Shown here piece after piece: positions 1-5,886 of a DNA stretch of 5,886 nucleotides (the first letter of the stretch is position 1; each line of letters starts with the position of its first letter). The notes below the pieces were generated by a model. That model saw only the letters and a list, made by a program, of their open reading frames with translations. It ran no database searches and had not been told where the DNA came from. Origin of the DNA: Bacteroidales bacterium UBA5342 (lineage in GTDB: Bacteria; Bacteroidota; Bacteroidia; Bacteroidales; UBA5342); contig DHQI01000003.1 in the NCBI GenBank assembly GCA_002408065.1, positions 1 through 5,886 on the forward strand, written 5' to 3'. Position numbers and translations under genes: made by a program.

Positions 1-380
1 AATGTTCTAATGATTCAATGAGTGAATGATTGAATGCTTGAATGAATCGTCGCGTCATAGATTATGGTGTAATTTTGAACTTTGAATTTGTAATGTGAAA
101 ATTAGAGAATGTTCTAATGATTCAATGTTCTAATGATTCAATGTTCTAATGATTCTATGGTTTAATGATTCAATGAGTGAATGAGTGAATGCTTGAATGA
201 ATCGTCGCGTCATAGGTTCTGGTGTAATTTTGAACTTTGAATTTGTAATGTGAAAATTAGAGAATGTTCTAATGGTGCAATGGTCTAATGATTCAATGAG
301 TGAATGATTGAATGCTTGAATGAATCGTCGCGTCATAGGTTATGGTGTAATTTTGAACTTTGAATTTAAAATGTGAAAAT
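1..380. repeat. Nested tandem repeat array, three ~91-bp blocks with 16-bp spacer units
   Basis: Three copies of a roughly 91-base block lie at 17-107, 172-262 and 295-380. The last diverges after about 380. Blocks 1 and 2 differ at three positions, and block 3 differs from block 1 at about three. Every block holds the landmark cgtcgcgtcatag and, further on, taattttgaactttgaat. Between blocks sits a 16-base unit, aatgttctaatgattc, in differing number: one visible at 1-16, four at 108-171, two at 263-294. Block-to-block periods are therefore 155 and 123 bases, and the 32-base difference is exactly two units. One period is not a multiple of three, so a conserved reading frame is unlikely. The left end is cut by the window edge, so the array may be longer. 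Function is unknown. The high identity suggests recent amplification. Confidence 0.9.
108..171. repeat. Four tandem 16-bp units within the array
   Basis: Units lie at 108-123, 124-139, 140-155 and 156-171. The first three are identical (aatgttctaatgattc) and the fourth is degenerate (tatggtttaatgattc). Single or paired copies occur at 1-16 and 263-294. This is the variable-number part of the larger array and a likely site of slippage. Confidence 0.9.
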
Positions 381-502
381 ATGGAAATGTGAGAACGAAT
401 GAATGCATCGCCAAAAGCTCCGGAAAATATTGAATCTTATAGGTTGATTTAACTATGGTATCATCTTTTGTTAACAATTGTGTTCTATAGCAAGTAAAAA
501 GC

Positions 503-534
503 TTCGGCTGTTTCAGTACAATTCCTTATTTTTG
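503..534 (+). promoter_or_regulatory. Putative purB promoter (Bacteroidota type)
   Basis: A TAttTTTG box at 527-534 matches the Bacteroidota -7 consensus TAnnTTTG. Twenty bases upstream, TTCG at 503-506 is a three-of-four match to the -33 TTTG. Transcription would start around 540, giving a leader of under 20 bases before the purB ATG. That leader is almost all A/T (taaaaaaaataaatt) with no Shine-Dalgarno sequence, as is usual in this phylum. The 381-502 stretch between the repeat array and this promoter shows no gene. Confidence 0.6.
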
Positions 535-558
535 TGGCTTCGTTAAAAAAAATAAATT

Positions 559-1902
559 ATGAAGCTGAACAAACTAACTGCCATCTCTCCAATTGATGGA
601 CGCTACCGCTCCAAAGTATCTGATTTTGGGGATTATTTTTCTGAATACGCATTGATAAAATACCGCGTCCGTGTAGAAGTAGAATATTTTATAGCCCTTT
701 ATTACCTGCCATTGCCACAGCTGGCAGAAATTGATGAAATCATTATGGCCGACCTGCGTCATATCTATCAATCGTTTACCGAGGAAGATGCCAAACGTGT
801 AAAAGCCATTGAAAAAGTAACAAACCACGACGTTAAAGCGGTGGAATACTTTATCAAAGAACAATTTGACCGTCTTGGACTGCAGGAATACAAAGAGTTT
901 ATTCACTTTGGATTGACGTCACAGGATGTGAACAACACCTCGGTGCCACTTTCGATGAAAGAAGGGATGAAAGAGGTATTGTTGCCGGCCTTAGAAGAGG
1001 TGGTTACTACTCTGGAAGCTGATGCGATAGCTTGGGCAGGCATTCCTATGTTGGCCAAAACACACGGACAGCCGGCTTCTCCTACCCGTTTAGGTAAAGA
1101 GATGATGGTGTTTGTTTACCGCCTGAAAGAGCAGTTGGTTCAGCTCGAAGCTCAGCCATACACTGCTAAATTTGGAGGTGCAACGGGTAACTTCAATGCT
1201 CACAACGTGGCTTATCCGGACATTGACTGGAAAAGCTTCGGTAACAAATTTGTTAATGATGATTTGGGACTTAACCGTGAGCAATATACCACTCAGATAT
1301 CTAACTACGACAACCTATCGGCTTTGTTTGATAATATTAAACGTGTCAATACGATATTGATAGACCTCTGCCGTGATATGTGGACTTATATCTCAATGGA
1401 GTATTTCAAGCAAAAGATAAAAGCAGGGGAGGTGGGTTCTTCTGCTATGCCTCATAAAGTGAATCCTATCGACTTCGAAAATGCTGAAGGTAATCTTGGC
1501 ATTGCTAATGCTATTCTTAATCACTTGTCGGAAAAACTCCCTGTTTCGCGTCTGCAACGTGACCTGACAGATTCTACCGTACTTCGTAATGTGGGAGTGC
1601 CTTTGTCACATACTTTGATTGCTGCCTCTTCTTTGAGCAAAGGCTTGGGTAAATTGCTTTTAAACGAAGATGCTATACATAGAGATCTGGATAACACCTG
1701 GAACGTGGTAGCCGAAGCTATTCAGACCATTTTGCGCCGCGAAGCTTATCCTAACCCGTACGAAGCATTAAAAGAGCTGACACGTACCAACGATGTGGTG
1801 AATGCTGAATCTATTGCGGCCTTTGTAGATACGCTTAATGTAGACGATAAAGTAAAAGAAGAATTAAAAGCCATCACACCGCAGAATTATACCGGAATCT
1901 AA
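559..1902 (+). CDS. purB: Adenylosuccinate lyase
   Basis: PurB acts twice in cytosolic purine synthesis: it cleaves SAICAR to AICAR and adenylosuccinate to AMP, releasing fumarate each time. The 447-residue product begins MKLNKLTAISPIDGRY, very like the E. coli-type PurB start, which fixes the ATG; E. coli PurB is about 456 residues. Visible superfamily motifs are LTSQD at 119-123, KTHGQPASPTRLGKEM with His169, KFGGATGN at 204-211, and the fumarase/aspartase signature GSSAMPHKVNP with Ser294/Ser295. Ser295 corresponds to the catalytic serine of the E. coli enzyme, and His169 to its conserved His171. The frame is intact with no missing key residue. It appears monocistronic: its own promoter lies upstream, and a hairpin, an AT-rich spacer and a separate tRNA promoter follow. 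Identification is secure from the motifs and full length. Confidence 0.97.
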   Translation: MKLNKLTAISPIDGRYRSKVSDFGDYFSEYALIKYRVRVEVEYFIALYYLPLPQLAEIDEIIMADLRHIYQSFTEEDAKRVKAIEKVTNHDVKAVEYFIKEQFDRLGLQEYKEFIHFGLTSQDVNNTSVPLSMKEGMKEVLLPALEEVVTTLEADAIAWAGIPMLAKTHGQPASPTRLGKEMMVFVYRLKEQLVQLEAQPYTAKFGGATGNFNAHNVAYPDIDWKSFGNKFVNDDLGLNREQYTTQISNYDNLSALFDNIKRVNTILIDLCRDMWTYISMEYFKQKIKAGEVGSSAMPHKVNPIDFENAEGNLGIANAILNHLSEKLPVSRLQRDLTDSTVLRNVGVPLSHTLIAASSLSKGLGKLLLNEDAIHRDLDNTWNVVAEAIQTILRREAYPNPYEALKELTRTNDVVNAESIAAFVDTLNVDDKVKEELKAITPQNYTGI

Positions 1903-1911
1903 TGATTCCGG
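1892..1911 (+). terminator. Hairpin spanning the purB stop codon
   Basis: ccggaatc (1892-1899) and gattccgg (1904-1911) are perfect inverted copies around a four-base loop, taat, that contains most of the TAA stop. The 8-bp stem has four G-C pairs. No T-tract follows directly, so it is a weak candidate for a Rho-independent terminator and may instead protect the mRNA 3' end. The arm word attccgga recurs at 1933-1940. Confidence 0.4.
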
Positions 1912-1995
1912 ATTTCAGATTCAGAATTCAAAATTCCGGATTCAAAATTGTTCTTGTGCCATATTATGAATCTTGAATTAATATTTTTGAATTTA

Positions 1996-2028
1996 TTTAA
2001 ATCTCAAATTTGGAATTTGAGATTTAAA
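1996..2028. repeat. Perfect 15-bp inverted repeat upstream of tRNA-Leu
   Basis: tttaaatctcaaatt (1996-2010) is the exact reverse complement of aatttgagatttaaa (2014-2028), with tgg as the spacer. The stem is almost all A/T. It lies inside the tRNA promoter: the -33 TTTG spans the end of the left arm and the loop, and the -7 box begins five bases after the right arm. It could be an operator, a weak bidirectional terminator for purB read-through, or a member of a dispersed intergenic repeat family. Confidence 0.75.
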
Positions 2029-2040
2029 ATTTTACTTTTG
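2009..2040 (+). promoter_or_regulatory. tRNA-Leu promoter (Bacteroidota type)
   Basis: TTTG at 2009-2012, a 20-base spacer and TActTTTG at 2033-2040 match the Bacteroidota primary sigma consensus TTTG-N(19-21)-TAnnTTTG at every defined base. Transcription would start near 2046, giving a 5' leader of about 25 bases to be removed by RNase P. This is the best promoter match in the window, as expected for a highly expressed stable RNA. Confidence 0.8.
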
Positions 2041-2071
2041 CATCCGCTTTCGGAAAAACGATAGCATACCA

Positions 2072-2155
2072 GCCCAGATGGCGGAACTGGTAGACGCGCA
2101 GGACTTAAAATCCTGTTTCCATTAGGAAGTGCGGGTTCGATCCCCGCTCCGGGCA
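2072..2155 (+). tRNA. tRNA-Leu (anticodon UAA)
   Basis: This 84-base class II tRNA folds as follows. The acceptor arms are gcccaga (2072-2078) and tccgggc (2148-2154), with discriminator A2155. The D arm carries the GG of the loop at 2089-2090. The anticodon stem is cagga/tcctg around the loop cttaaaa, with anticodon TAA at 2106-2108. The long variable arm is ttcc/ggaa around atta (2117-2128). The T arm is gcggg/cccgc around ttcgatc. The long variable arm and A discriminator agree with leucine identity; it reads UUA (and UUG by wobble). The 3' CCA is not encoded and must be added by nucleotidyltransferase. Acceptor pair 5-68 is A2076 opposite C2150, a mismatch. It has its own promoter and terminator, so it is a single-gene transcript. 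Confidence 0.96.
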
Positions 2156-2156
2156 C

Positions 2157-2201
2157 AGAAACCCCTGTTAATCGCAAGATTAGCGGGGGTTTCTTGTTTT
2201 T
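2157..2201 (+). terminator. Rho-independent terminator of tRNA-Leu
   Basis: A 17-bp stem pairs 2157-2173 with 2178-2194, closed by a gcaa loop of the stable GNRA class. Two of the pairs are G-U wobbles. The base of the stem is A/T plus a run of four C-G pairs, and it is followed by tgttttt (2195-2201). It begins only two bases after the mature tRNA end. Confidence 0.92.
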
Positions 2202-2358
2202 GGTATGAGCTGTGGAAAACATTTGTATACCAGGGCTTTTCTATCTCTTAAAAATCGCGTTCTGAAACGTTTGTGCAGAGGATGTTTGTGGCTGAGCTAT
2301 AGAGTATAGAGTAAGTCATTGTTAAATCTACAATAATTCTATATGGAAAAGATTATTT

Positions 2359-2667
2359 CTAATAATAACCTTTCCCAGGTATAATATGCCTAATGCCTCC
2401 TCTAGGGTTTTTAACATCACCAGTATAGCGTGGTATAATGTGAATATGACAATGGAACACGGTTTGCCCTGCGGCTTTATTAATATTTACACCAACATTA
2501 AACCCATCAGGAGCGTATCGTTTTTGAAGAAGATTCTTAACAAAGCCAACAGTTTCCCATAATTCATTTTGCACTTTTTTATCTAAATCAAAAAAATCAG
2601 AAACATGAAGTTTGAGGACTATCAATGCGTGCCCATGGCTTACAGGAAACCCATCAAAGATATCCGC
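2359..2667 (-). pseudogene. HIT-family nucleotide hydrolase, N-terminally decayed
   Basis: The frame reads ADIFDGFPVSHGHALIVLK, then AAGQTVFHCHIHIIPRY, and ends NPRGGIRHIIPGKGYY before a TAG stop. This is the C-terminal three quarters of a HIT protein of the Ap4A hydrolase/Hint-like type. The histidine triad HCHIH is intact, so the nucleotide-binding catalytic motif survives. Family members are usually about 140 residues. Here the open frame extends only to a TAA at 2734-2736 and contains no ATG; the sole conventional start is TTG at 2625, which would omit the first strands of the fold. An in-frame ATG at 2772, with aagggag just upstream, lies beyond that TAA and would give about 137 residues. 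No promoter was recognised for it. It is divergent from dgt and convergent with the tRNA. I infer a pseudogene; a functional short protein from TTG or a sequencing error remain possible. Confidence 0.7.
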
Positions 2668-2822
2668 CTTCTGAACGCTGCCTGATCCAAAAGTCTTTTT
2701 CCTATCATATAAGTTACCTTTTTTGTGTGGGGTTTATGACATCAAGGATTTTTTTACAAGAGAGCACAACATTTTTCTCCCTTAAGATAAATACAAACTG
2801 TCAGCATTAAAGTGATAATCCC

Positions 2823-2830
2823 TATCTTTG
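2823..2830 (+). promoter_or_regulatory. dgt promoter -7 box
   Basis: TAtcTTTG is an exact match to TAnnTTTG, 21 bases before the dgt ATG, giving a very short leader. The expected -33 region (about 2797-2802) reads actgtc, so the upstream element is weak. The leader aatcgaatataaagt has no clear Shine-Dalgarno sequence. Confidence 0.6.
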
Positions 2831-2851
2831 TACTTCAATCGAATATAAAGT

Positions 2852-4174
2852 ATGAATTGGGAACAACTACTATCAACCAAACGACTTGGTTTAGAGCATT
2901 ATCATAGAGCAGATAGCCGTAGCCGTACAGAGTTTCAGCGCGATTACGACCGTATCATTTTTTCATCGTCCTTTCGTCGCTTACAGAATAAAACGCAGGT
3001 ATTTCCTTTGCCTGGACGTATATTTGTGCACAACCGTCTGACTCACAGTCTGGAGGTGGCGAGTGTAGGGCGTTCGCTAGGCAATGAGGTAGCCCTTAAG
3101 TTGAAACATAAAAGTGATCATCTTATTTCGGACATTACCGGTATTGTGGCAGCAGCTTGTTTAGTACATGATTTGGGCAATCCCCCTTTTGGTCATTCGG
3201 GTGAGAAAGTGATTAGTGCTTTCTTCTCGGAGCATAGCGATGCTGGCTTTCGTAAGGAATTTACTCCTGCTCAATGGAATGATTTAACAAATTTTGAGGG
3301 AAATGCCAATGCTTTTCGTTTACTGACCCATCAGTACGAAGGTAAACGCGATGGCGGTTTTGTAATGACCTATGCCACCTTGGCTTCCACCGTGAAATAT
3401 CCCTACCATTCTTCTATCAATCCTGGGGAAAAATATGGTTTTTTTCAGTCTGAAAAAGTCATCTTTGATCGTATAGCTGCGGAGTTGGGCTTGGAATTGA
3501 TGGATGCTGAAAAAGGTATATATGCCCGTCATCCTTTAGTATATCTGGTGGAAGCTGCGGATGATATTTGTTACCAAATAATGGATATCGAAGATGCTCA
3601 TAAGCTCGATATATTGTCTACTGAGAAGACCTTTGAGCTTTTCTTAAACTTTTTTGATGATAAAGAACAAGACCGTTTGAGAAAAACAGCTGCAAAAGTA
3701 GGAGATGAGAACGAACAGGTATCATATTTGCGTGCATCAGTGATCGGAAAATTGGTGGGGGCTTGTTCTGACATATTTATCAATCACGAATCTGAAATAT
3801 TAAGAGGTACTTTTTCGGGCACTCTTATAAAAAATTTGAATGGTGCCGTGGGGGAAGCTTATAAGGCTTGTAGCAAAGTGGCTGTGAAACAGATTTATAA
3901 TTCACCTGAAGTGGTAGAAATAGAGATTGCCGGTTATAAAGTTTTGAACACCTTGATGGAGGTTTTTGTTGAGGCAGTGCGTCAGCCGGATAAGTTTTAT
4001 TCCAAACAGTTGCTTTCACGCATTCCTAAGCAGTATCAGGTCAAAGGGGTGCCGCCTTATGAGATGATGCAGGGCGTGATAGATTTTGTATCTGGCATGA
4101 CCGATGTTTATGCCTTGGATCTTTACCGTAAAATTACCGGGATAAGCATTCCGGGTGTTGATTTAAATTATTAA
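2852..4174 (+). CDS. dgt: HD-domain deoxynucleoside triphosphate triphosphohydrolase (dGTPase-like)
   Basis: Dgt-family enzymes hydrolyse dGTP (and in many members other dNTPs) to the deoxynucleoside and inorganic triphosphate, adjusting cytosolic dNTP pools. The 440-residue protein has the family's N-terminal block DYDRIIFSSSFRRLQNKTQV (31-50), then HD-motif metal ligands His65 (RLTHSLEV) and His106-Asp107 (LVHDLGNPPFGHSGE), and the later Asp in EAADDICYQIMD (234-245). His115 and Glu118 sit at the spacing of the catalytic His and Glu of E. coli Dgt. FEGNANAFRLL at 148-158 is another family hallmark. All expected ligands are present. It is shorter than E. coli Dgt (505) and within the usual range for other bacterial subfamilies. 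Its nucleotide preference and any allosteric dNTP activation cannot be read from sequence. The next gene starts seven bases after its stop, so the two are likely co-transcribed. Confidence 0.95.
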   Translation: MNWEQLLSTKRLGLEHYHRADSRSRTEFQRDYDRIIFSSSFRRLQNKTQVFPLPGRIFVHNRLTHSLEVASVGRSLGNEVALKLKHKSDHLISDITGIVAAACLVHDLGNPPFGHSGEKVISAFFSEHSDAGFRKEFTPAQWNDLTNFEGNANAFRLLTHQYEGKRDGGFVMTYATLASTVKYPYHSSINPGEKYGFFQSEKVIFDRIAAELGLELMDAEKGIYARHPLVYLVEAADDICYQIMDIEDAHKLDILSTEKTFELFLNFFDDKEQDRLRKTAAKVGDENEQVSYLRASVIGKLVGACSDIFINHESEILRGTFSGTLIKNLNGAVGEAYKACSKVAVKQIYNSPEVVEIEIAGYKVLNTLMEVFVEAVRQPDKFYSKQLLSRIPKQYQVKGVPPYEMMQGVIDFVSGMTDVYALDLYRKITGISIPGVDLNY

Positions 4175-4181
4175 AAACTCT

Positions 4182-5886
4182 GTGAATTTGAAACGCTTAG
4201 TCAGGTATTTTTTTAGTCTTTCATTGTTATTGACGCTTAGTCAGTGTGCCAATGTAGGTAATCCTACCGGCGGAGAAGTAGATGTGGATCCGCCATTAGT
4301 GATGGAGAGTAAACCGGAGGCCGGAGAACTGGGAGTGAATACCCGGGAAATCCGTATTCGCTTTAATGAAATAGTTGTTCTCAATAGTCTTAATGATCAT
4401 TTTTTGGTGTCGCCACCTACCGAAAAGAAACCTACGGTAAAAGCTTATGGTAAAGATGTATATGTAGAGTTTGAAGATACCCTACAAAGCAATGCTGTTT
4501 ATACACTATATTTTGGTGATGCCATTGTTGATAATAACGAAGGGAATCCTATTAAAGATTACACGTTCTCCTTTGCAACGGGATATGAATTAGATACTAT
4601 GCGCTTACAGGGTTATGTGACCGATGCCCAGACCTTGTCGCCGGAGGAAGGTATCATCGTGGGGATTTATACCGATTTCTCCGATTCTGCGTTTACCTCA
4701 AGTGTACCAGTGCGTATAGCCAAAACGGATAAGAGGGGCTATTTCTCCATTAACAATGTAAAACCGGGGGTTTATAAGGTGCGTGCTTTATCTGAGATGG
4801 ATAATGATTTCCGTTTTAATCAACCCGGTGAGAAAATAGCTTTTCTGGATACTAAATACGAAACAACACAAGAAACGATTACTTTGATAGATTCTGTTTT
4901 TCTGGATTCGATAGGTGAAGACAAAGAGCATTATCCGATATTTCAAGAGTTAAGACCCCGTGATTCTGTGGTGTATTATCCCGATGATATTCTTTTGTTT
5001 GCTTTTACCGAAGAGCGGATTTTTCAAGCATTGAAAGGTAAGGAAAGAAAACAAGAAGATCGTTTGGATTTTGAATTTGCTTCTCATATCGATGAAGAAC
5101 CACGCATTAAATTGCTTAATGATCAGGAGCGTAACGATTGGTACATTGCCGAAATGGGAGAGGATAGCACAACTTTTTATTACTGGGTAAAGGATACGGC
5201 ACTTATCGCTCAGGATACCATTATGGTCTTGTTTGATTATCAGAAAACAGATTCGCTTTCCCATTTGGTATGGCAAACCGATACCTTGCCTATGCGTTTT
5301 AAACGAAAAAAGAAAAGTGCCCGTCAGCAACGACGTGAAGATAAAAAAGACAATGAGCAGGAACCAAAAGCTCAACCATTGGTCTTGGATATCACAGCCA
5401 AATCATCGGTCAATTATTTCGATGATGTTTATATCACGTCGCCACAACCTCTGGAATACATCAAAGGGGAGGACTTCAGACTCTATGAAGTGGTCAATGA
5501 CTCTACCACAAAGCCACTTGATTTTAAATTTTTCAAGGATGAAAAGAAGGCTCGTACTTACCGTATAGAGTATTATTGGAACCAGGAAAAGACTTATCAG
5601 TTGGCTGTGGATTCGGCAAAAATCTATGATATTTATGGTCAAACTAATGACTCTATCGGGTATCAGTTTAGCATTGTGCCAGAGGATAAATTCAGCACCA
5701 TATTTATCAATCTTAAGAATTTAAAAGGTAGGGCTGTAGTGCAATTAATAAATGCTTCACAAGAAGTCCTGGAAGAGCAAGCTGTAAAGGATGATCAGGA
5801 AATCGGCTTTTATTATCTGAAACCGGGAAAATATTACTTCTCCTTGTTTTATGATATCAACGGAAATGGAAAATGGGACGCTGTAT
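4182..5886 (+). CDS. Ig-like-domain lipoprotein (3' end beyond window)
   Basis: Open from GTG at 4182 to the window edge, about 568 codons without a stop. GTG is chosen because an in-frame TAA lies just upstream (4164-4166) and a lipoprotein signal peptide follows at once: basic NLKRLVR, a hydrophobic stretch, and lipobox LSQC with Cys22; the first in-frame ATG is already in the mature part. Residues 36-133 (DPPLVMESKPEAGELGVNT ... YTFSFAT) match the Big_5/SbsA Ig-like fold. Residues about 139-215 resemble a carboxypeptidase-regulatory-like beta domain (LQGYVTD ... GYFSINNVKPGVYKV). A very basic segment occupies 372-389. DINGNGKWD at 558-566 resembles the C-terminal block of Bacteroidota homologues, so perhaps only some tens of residues are missing. 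No acidic cluster follows Cys22, which argues weakly against the known surface-export signals. It is probably envelope-anchored; molecular role unknown. It follows dgt by seven bases. Confidence 0.88.
   Translation, partial: MNLKRLVRYFFSLSLLLTLSQCANVGNPTGGEVDVDPPLVMESKPEAGELGVNTREIRIRFNEIVVLNSLNDHFLVSPPTEKKPTVKAYGKDVYVEFEDTLQSNAVYTLYFGDAIVDNNEGNPIKDYTFSFATGYELDTMRLQGYVTDAQTLSPEEGIIVGIYTDFSDSAFTSSVPVRIAKTDKRGYFSINNVKPGVYKVRALSEMDNDFRFNQPGEKIAFLDTKYETTQETITLIDSVFLDSIGEDKEHYPIFQELRPRDSVVYYPDDILLFAFTEERIFQALKGKERKQEDRLDFEFASHIDEEPRIKLLNDQERNDWYIAEMGEDSTTFYYWVKDTALIAQDTIMVLFDYQKTDSLSHLVWQTDTLPMRFKRKKKSARQQRREDKKDNEQEPKAQPLVLDITAKSSVNYFDDVYITSPQPLEYIKGEDFRLYEVVNDSTTKPLDFKFFKDEKKARTYRIEYYWNQEKTYQLAVDSAKIYDIYGQTNDSIGYQFSIVPEDKFSTIFINLKNLKGRAVVQLINASQEVLEEQAVKDDQEIGFYYLKPGKYYFSLFYDINGNGKWDAV

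Noticed and set aside
130..336. Minus-strand open frame of 68 codons over the repeat array
   Set aside because: It exists because two blocks are 123 bases apart, a multiple of three, so the same peptide is read twice. The other block spacing is 155 bases and breaks the frame. There is no domain and the sequence is a low-complexity repeat.
1..380. CRISPR array
   Set aside because: The parts between blocks are themselves repeats of one 16-base unit rather than unique spacers, blocks are about 91 bases, and no cas genes are nearby.
468..477. Palindrome ttgttaacaa as an operator
   Set aside because: A ten-base A/T-rich palindrome is expected by chance and it lies well upstream of the purB promoter elements.
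495..516. UUCG-loop hairpin (agc-ttcg-gct) before purB as an attenuator
   Set aside because: Only three contiguous pairs surround the loop before an A-G mismatch, and it lies upstream of the inferred transcription start.
2004..2222. Minus-strand open frame of 72 codons across tRNA-Leu
   Set aside because: It is the antisense of the tRNA, its terminator and the inverted repeat, a well-known type of spurious call.
2202..2358. Possible small gene or RNA between the tRNA terminator and the HIT remnant
   Set aside because: No convincing frame, promoter or fold. Only a six-base inverted pair (tggtat/atacca) with a long loop and a short atagagt duplication are visible.
2352..2366. attatt-tct-aataat inverted repeat at the end of the HIT gene as its terminator
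   Set aside because: Six A-T pairs only, overlapping the stop codon, with no following T-tract on the minus strand.
2625..2810. Plus-strand open frame of 61 codons before dgt
   Set aside because: It lies antisense to the HIT remnant, has no recognisable domain or start signal, and looks like a shadow of the broken gene.

Overview
The window looks like a chromosomal segment of a Bacteroidota bacterium, probably near Bacteroidales/Marinilabiliales. Three intergenic regions carry the TAnnTTTG -7 box typical of that phylum. Leaders are AT-rich with no obvious Shine-Dalgarno sequence. The last gene encodes a lipoprotein with a Bacteroidota-style signal peptide and Ig-like domain. The proteins also resemble that group, but genus and species cannot be read from the window.

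Layout. Positions 1-380 hold a non-coding nested tandem repeat: three near-identical blocks separated by variable numbers of a 16-base unit. A short spacer with a promoter leads to purB (559-1902, adenylosuccinate lyase). A hairpin surrounds the purB stop codon. An AT-rich spacer follows, with a perfect 15-bp inverted repeat whose loop contributes the -33 element of the next promoter. That promoter drives a tRNA-Leu(UAA) gene (2072-2155), which is followed at once by a strong intrinsic terminator. On the minus strand lies the remnant of a HIT-family nucleotide hydrolase, intact at its C-terminus but without a usable N-terminus. A further promoter precedes dgt (2852-4174, HD-domain dNTP triphosphohydrolase). 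Seven bases after dgt, a GTG-started gene for an Ig-like-domain lipoprotein runs off the right edge with roughly 568 codons visible.

Function. purB and dgt both belong to purine/deoxynucleotide metabolism but sit in separate transcription units. dgt and the lipoprotein gene are probably co-transcribed, although their products act in different compartments, so the link may only be positional. No new defence system, mobile element or CRISPR array is visible. The most unusual items are the nested repeat, the inverted repeat embedded in the tRNA promoter, and the decaying HIT gene.
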